Assembly: GCA_002105175.1 (NCBI GenBank)
Contig: MCGE01000008.1
Coordinates: forward strand, 124,001 to 188,000
Length of the DNA: 64,000 nt
DNA from: Absidia repens
Lineage: Eukaryota > Mucoromycota > Mucoromycetes > Mucorales > Cunninghamellaceae
Direction: 5' to 3'
Shown here: positions 58,416-64,000 of the stretch, one piece after another
Layout: each line of letters starts with the position of its first letter
Position numbering within the stretch: position 1 is the first letter of the stretch
Made by a program: the position numbers and the translations under genes
The notes under the pieces: generated by a model
Databases searched by the model: none
Seen by the model: only the letters and a program-made list of their open reading frames with translations
What the model was told of the DNA's origin: nothing

Positions 58416-59676
58416 CGGACCCCCTTAGTTTAACAAGTATTTAGATTTCTTTTATGACTTAGCTTAGTTTACTTTATATATACATATTGATTTGATCATC
58501 ATTTATAAATAAAATTTTTGATTGTATTTTGGTTTCAAATGTGCATTGACCCTGTTTTATTTACGTTGACTCCATGACTAGTTGTATGATGGAAGTGATA
58601 TGGGTACGCAGTATGATTGTGATCGAAGGTCTTATCAAGCGATGAGGGGGGGAGAGGTTGAAATATCTTTTTTCTTTGAAGCCCAATGACACATGGATGA
58701 GCTCAAAAGATGCTGCCCACCAACGCATTGATATTTTTGACAGGCATACCATCCCGTTCGTTTTATATATACCCATTAGATACAGTGCAGGATGGGAAAT
58801 TTTTATCTAGTACTCAACACTCGCATTTTTTAGCGGCACACACGCAGATACACATTTTGTTTTTCACCCACAGATACATACAGTCACTCAGCAAAACAAA
58901 CTACATGCCTAGAAAACACCTCTGTAAAACGACAAGACAAACTAAACGTATGGAAAATAGTTTTGTAAAAAGACAAGACATATTTTATTCAGATGTAGAT
59001 ATATGCTATGATAAATAAACTGAGCTAAGCCAATGACGACCAAATGACGCTAAACCACGGGGACCCATTTTCAATGATCTCAAAATCAAGAATCAAAAGT
59101 GAAAGGGTTTCCCTATGCATGTTTGTATTGCATTTTCAAAATGCCCCTGATTCAAAGCCTAACCCTAATCCAAGATCGCCATCAAAACCATCGAAACTTC
59201 AATGATGTCCTAAGAAAAAAAAAATAAAAAAAAAAAGTTGAAAGAGGAAGCTGTGAACTTTTCGACCTGTCCTTTTTTTTGGCCTCCGCCCAAGTGCGAC
59301 TAATTTTTCTACACCCCTTCAACGGAGTACCGACCACAATGGATGTGGGCCTTGGAGATAGCGCACCAAAATACTAAATTGATGAATAGCATATTCCCAT
59401 CCCATCAAAACCCCAACTTCAATAAAAAAAAGGGGGGCAGGGCAGCGGAGGAAACCAGAAAGAGGACGTTAAAAATATGACACTAATCTCCACCAGGTCA
59501 TTAACCGGTGCCTCCGCCTCCAATACCACTAGCACCCCTTTCATTGCCAACATTTTCCAAAATCTGAACACATACACATACATATAAAAGGGACACCAAA
59601 AATAAAAGACAAACGATTCAATCAAACAATTGAATAGAATTTTTTATTGTACGATCAAAAGAGCATAATAACTAGT
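58416..59676. other. Spacer between convergent PP2C and eL27 genes
   Basis: PP2C 3' end (AATAAAATTTTT near 58509), a dispersed repeat copy at 58930-59250, then AT-rich DNA. No gene supported. Confidence 0.55.
58930..59250 (-). repeat. Dispersed repeat family, copy 5
   Basis: ATATTTTATTCAGATGTAGAT (58979-58999), core variant AAAAGTGAAAGGGTTTCCC (about 59094-59113), GCCTAACCCTAATCCAAGAT and CAATGATGTCC. Same module order as the 22-, 41- and 54-kb copies but more diverged. Confidence 0.7.
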
Positions 59677-60536
59677 TTAGAATCTGAGCTTGCTGAAGAA
59701 CCACTTGTTCTTACCGGTTTGGTAACGTTCTTGGAACAACTTCTTGATAACCTATTATGAAAAGATAATAAAAGAGTCATTATACAGTTCTAGGATCATA
59801 TTACCCATACACATTAAACATGACTAGCACTCTTCTCAAGTTATTATTTATTACCTTCTTAGATTCATCACGTTGAGTGGGTTCCTTGAAAGTATCAGCG
59901 GAAATGGTACCCTTAATTTGTTCCAATTCCAAAGCATAACTATGTAGTAAAATATCAAATGATGAGTTTAAGATATAATCCAACGTTTTGGAAGTAGTTC
60001 CAGTGAATATATCTTACCGAGTGGGCATCATGTGGTTGTAGTTAACGATCTTGATGAAAGGCTTGACCTTGGAGCGCTTGGCAACCTTCTTCTTACCCAT
60101 GGAGCGAGTGACCTTCAAAGGAGAACGTTCGACACCAGCAACAACGGCATAACCATAAGGTCTGTCCTTGGTGCCTTCATCGTGGTCTATGAAAAAAAGA
60201 CAGGAAGATATGATTAGAATCTAAAGGTGCTTCCTCTTTCTGTTCGCCTTTCTTTTTATTGTACGTACTGCGGACAACAACGGCCTTCTTGCCAGCGTAA
60301 CGACCTTGCAAAATAACGACAACCTAAAAAAAAAATAGAAAGAAGTATCAGCAAATGTACATTCAGTTTATTTATTTTATTTTATTTTTTTTTGGAAAAA
60401 AGGGTCCACCACATCCATCCATCCATCAACCCATCCATCCATCCTATTTTCATGTATCTATCCAAATATCCTGACTCATCCCATTATAATATTCATATTC
60501 GATACGTACTTTACCAGCCTTGATGAACTTGACCAT
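59677..60536 (-). CDS. RPL27: 60S ribosomal protein eL27
   Basis: Structural protein of the large cytosolic ribosomal subunit. Five exons (60536-60510, 60323-60269, 60186-60018, 59939-59855, 59751-59677) give exactly 136 residues, the universal eL27 length. Motifs: [20 protein letters not shown] (KOW motif), [61 protein letters not shown] and the end [11 protein letters not shown]. The first intron contains CATC tetranucleotide repeats (about 60412-60445). Divergent from the RNB gene with 365 bases between the starts. Confidence 0.97.
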
Positions 60537-60901
60537 GGTGAGCTGTTTTTTGATAAAAGGAAAAAGAAGGAAATAAAACTACCGCTGTCAATCCAAATTG
60601 AAGAGAACCTCCCAGCGTCACTTGCTTTAATCTCCGCTTTTCACATTATTTAATGCTGGGACAACAAAGCATATGCTAACGGGCGCTAGACTCCTTCTTA
60701 GGCAATACAATATAAAAAGTACCGTATTGACACACATGAGATGGATAATTGTTTTCTTGGGTTAGTTTATAATGGCGATAAACAGTATTACTCGGTGCGA
60801 AAAGTCAGTGGCAGAACTAGGGCGAATTTTTGCTGGGATTTAAATATGTCCCTCTTCTTGATCATTTATTTTTTGTTTTTCCTTCTTTTGCTGCTTTTAT
60901 C
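60537..60901. other. Divergent promoter region of eL27 and the RNB-protein gene
   Basis: 365 bases without a gene. Contains the eL27 upstream pyrimidine/purine-rich tract (60541-60570) and a T/C-rich tract before 60902. The short frame at 60741 is not supported. Confidence 0.5.
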
Positions 60902-63900
60902 ATGTCTTCCGATCATCAGAATAAAAACTCAAGGGTATGAAATATTGTATACTTAATTTATTGAATAGAAATGTTTTATATGAATTCCTAACACGGCTGC
61001 TTCTTGAATATCTATAGCAACACAGATACAATCCAACAAATCGCAGTGGTCCACAGCCTCAACGTAAGTAAATTAAGATAACATAGCTCAATATTTTGAT
61101 GATGAAGACTCATATTTGCTTTATATCTAGGGAACATGGAGCGTTCTTGGAGACGTCCTGAGGCCCCTGCACAGTCTGAAATGTCAGCTTCAGCTTGGCG
61201 GTCCCCTCAAGAATTTATCGTGGAACAAGATCAACGTCGTCTTGCCGAACACTTAGCGGAAAAGGAACGGAATGCAGGCTCTTCTCTCAACCCTGCACCA
61301 GCAAATACGACACTGGAGGTGGTGGATAGACCTTTATCACCTACTACAACATCCACAGCAGCGACGTCAACACCATCAACGTTTGCAACGACGGATCCCC
61401 CTCTCCCCAACAAAGGCGACGCAAACACTACAACAGAATACAACAGCGAAGAACATGATCATCAAAGCAAATATTATGTCAATGTCAATCAATCTGAAGG
61501 TTTTGTCAGCGTAGAGGATATCAACGTCATCGATTCATCCTCACAAACAAGCGGATCGCCAGGCTCTAGCTCTACAACCATTGCCAAATCGGTAATTGAA
61601 AAAGATTATAACTGTTTTGATACGTGGAACTTTTTAAAATAATGCATCCTCCTCCTACGTTTATAGATAGATGTGGAATCATCAACAAACAAGAACAGCA
61701 AAAATGCAAATGATGAAATACCTAGTGAACGAACAAAACGTAAGTAGATAACCCCTATATTTGTTTATTACACTCCTCTGAATTATCCTTTTTTTTTTTT
61801 GGCGTGTGTGTCTTTCTTTTTTCTTTGCCATAGATGTCAGTGATAATAGCAGCTCATGGCGGAATTTCAGTAGGGAAGCTGGAAACAAATATCGTCAAAG
61901 AAACGACAGCGGGAACCGAAACAGGCAGAATCAGCAAAAGCAGCAGAATGGCCAATGGAAACATGTGCATCCCGACGACAAGCACTTCAAGCACCAGCCC
62001 GTCTTCTACAACTACTTTATGGAATACAATGAAGTCATGAGTGGTCTTGAAAAGGGTGATCTTTACAAATGCCAACTACGTATCAACAAACGCAAACGGA
62101 TGGATGCTTATGCAACTTCGGATATATTGGGGGAAGACATTTATTTGTGCGGTGACAGTGCTCGCAATCGTGCCTTGGATGGTGATGTAGTGGTGGTACG
62201 TCTCTTGGATGTCGATGCTATTTGGAAAAAACGAACCGAGCGGGAAAAACGATTTACTGAAAAAAGGAAACAGCAACCCCAAGATCAACAACAAAATGGT
62301 ACTGAACAAAAGGATGAAACAGTGGCCAACAACGCCAACGATGACACTGCTATTCCTGTCGCCACTCTCGCCGAAGATGATACAGTCAATGCCAAAGACA
62401 ATGCTATTGAACAAGAAGATGACGATGAAAACTCGGACCGGAAGCCAAAATATGCTGGTGAAGTTGTCTACATTTTGGATCGTGGTGAAGGAATGACTTA
62501 TACTGGGTAAGAAGGGCATACATGGAAGGAGGGTTAACCATTGAATGAAAGAAAAACAAAGTAACTCGAATTTTTTCTATGATATGTAGCATCATCTCAA
62601 CATATAGACCGGGGTCATTCCAAAAGAATTCGGAGGATAGCAAGAAATCAAACGAAATCAAACACGTTTGGTTCAAACCAACCGACAAGCGGACTCCTCT
62701 GATGATGATTGACATACGAAATGCACCACATGACGTGGTATCCAATGCGGGATTCTATGAAAAGCATCTGGTGGAGGTAAACAAGGAGAAAAAGAAAAAA
62801 GAAAAAGAATATTATCAACAGTACTAATTTGTATCGTTTGTTATATAATCATCACGTTGATTAGGCGGCACTTGTTAGATGGCCAATCTCATTTAGGGCA
62901 CCTTTTGGAAGAATTATTCGCTCTCTAGGACCCATTGGTGTTTTGAAGGCGGAAGAACAAGCAATGCTCACGGACAACAATATCATGGATGCACCATTTG
63001 ACAATTTGGTTATGACTTACCTTGATAAAATCCCAAGAACCATCACAGCTTCTGAGATTACAAAACGACGTGATCTACGAAATGAACTCGTTTTTACGAT
63101 CGATCCCTTGGCAGCTAAAGGTGCGTATTGGTTATTCCTTTATTTTTTTAAAAAAAGAAATGGAAAGGAAAAGATATTCATTTATTATGATATATTTGTT
63201 AGATCTCGATGACGCTTTGCACATCAAATGTCTTGATGATGGAAACTTCGAAGTTGGGGTGCATATTGCTGACGTCTCGTATTATGTTAAGCAAGATACC
63301 CTATTGGATGCAGAAGCTAGAAAACGCGGCACTACCACTTATTTGGTGAACAGATCCATCCCAATGCTTCCGAACCCACTTTGCGAAGATCTATGCAGTT
63401 TGACACCATTAGAGGATAAGTATGTCATTTTTCTTCATGATATTTATTATTATACTTCATTTCGTTACTTATCTTTGTATTCCTGATATATTGAAATAGA
63501 TTGGCCTTCTCAGTGATTTGGAAATTGGATCATGATGGAAATATAATTGACACATGGTTTGGTCGTACGGTTATCAGGTAAAATTCAGAAAGAAAAAAAA
63601 AAGGCACAGGTCATCGATGGAGAAGACATGGGACTGATTGAACTGATTGCCCTTTTATGGCATTGATATTTAAACGTAGGTCATGCGCAAAGCTTGCTTA
63701 TGACGATGTACAGAGTGTGATTGACCAAGGACACCTTCCCAAGGACACGGTGATTACAGACTATAGCGAAGGACAGGTGGAATCAAACATTATGGATCTA
63801 TTCAAGCTATCTACGGCGATGCGCAAACGAAGGTACGACGGCGGCGCACTGTCAATGAATTCGGTGAAACTGTCCTTTACTTTGAACGAAGATGATGAAC

Positions 63901-64000
63901 CAATAGGGGTATCTGTATTTGAAGCTAAAGAAGCCAACAAGCTGGTTGAAGAATTCATGTTGCTGGCAAATATATCTGTGGCTCAAAAAATTTGGGAAGC
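60902..64000 (+). CDS. SSD1: Ssd1/Dis3L2-family RNB-domain RNA-binding protein, 5' part
   Basis: Cytoplasmic RNA regulator related to the 3'-5' exonuclease Dis3L2. A small first exon (60902-60934, [11 protein letters not shown]) splices to 61018, keeping frame; then exons from 61132, 61668, 61834, 62589, 62866, 63203, 63502 and 63680, and the gene runs off the window. A disordered Gln/Asn/Ser/Thr-rich N-terminus is followed by cold-shock-type RNA-binding blocks ([40 protein letters not shown]). The insert EKRFTEKRK is fungal Ssd1-like. Then [12 protein letters not shown] and [11 protein letters not shown]. The RNB domain opens with [18 protein letters not shown], followed by [11 protein letters not shown] and [10 protein letters not shown]. 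All four metal-binding Asp are present. Confidence 0.9.

Noticed and set aside
1..64000. tRNA or rRNA genes
   Set aside because: No segment was found with a convincing cloverleaf or rRNA core by eye; a covariance-model scan would be decisive and was not possible.

Overview
The window is nuclear DNA of a filamentous fungus, most likely a Mucorales (Mucoromycota) species. This rests on short GT-AG introns with T-rich 3' ends, AT-rich spacers full of A/T runs, and a gene set (BRCA2 with BRC repeats, fungal PDR transporter, Ssd1-type RNB protein) that includes an IucA/IucC-type siderophore synthetase resembling the rhizoferrin synthetase of Mucorales. Genus and species cannot be told from the sequence alone.

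Layout. 1-1006: 3' part of a DGAT2 acyltransferase (+). 1900-5260: class II histone deacetylase with AT-hook and Tudor-like region (+). 5720-9831: BRCA2 homologue (-). 10006-11170: peroxin PEX14 (-). 12062-12643: small unknown protein (+). 12936-14167: LAPTM4-like four-helix membrane protein (+). 16449-21380: PDR-type ABC transporter (+). 22856-24237: tail-anchored acyl-CoA-binding protein of the ACBD5/Atg37 type (-). 25.1-40.7 kb: an island of nested repeats without host genes. 42084-46460: PH-like plus leucine-rich-repeat protein (-). 46925-49643: SulP sulfate transporter (-). 50643-52928: NIS siderophore synthetase (-). 55651-56726: TPR-like protein (+). 56940-58415: mitochondrial PP2C of the Ptc7 type (+). 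59677-60536: ribosomal protein eL27 (-). 60902-64000: Ssd1/Dis3L2-family RNB protein, cut by the window end (+).

The repeat island has a readable history. An unclassified unit of about 1.15 kb occurs as three tandem copies (26.35-29.79 kb) and again in inverted form (32.29-39.9 kb). The inverted copy was hit by a full-length Ty3/Gypsy chromovirus (32655-38434; 406-bp LTRs that look identical; target duplication ACGTA) and by a solo LTR (38610-39014; target duplication GAAGC). Both empty sites are still visible in the tandem copies. Older LTR pieces and a G-rich/C-rich minisatellite fill the middle. A short conserved module of the unit also occurs alone in five intergenic spacers, always with a polyadenylation-like AATAAA downstream.

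The genes are independent housekeeping and transport genes, not a cluster. PEX14 and the ACBD5/Atg37-type protein are both peroxisomal by family. The siderophore synthetase has two perfect iron-GATA-factor sites upstream, which makes iron repression likely. Spliced models were built by hand; most have a whole number of codons (HDAC 863 aa, BRCA2 1186 aa, PEX14 317 aa, siderophore synthetase 635 aa, PP2C 403 aa, eL27 136 aa). Three genes (DGAT2, ABC transporter, retroelement RT) each carry a single-base frameshift in an A run, which points to sequencing error as much as to decay.
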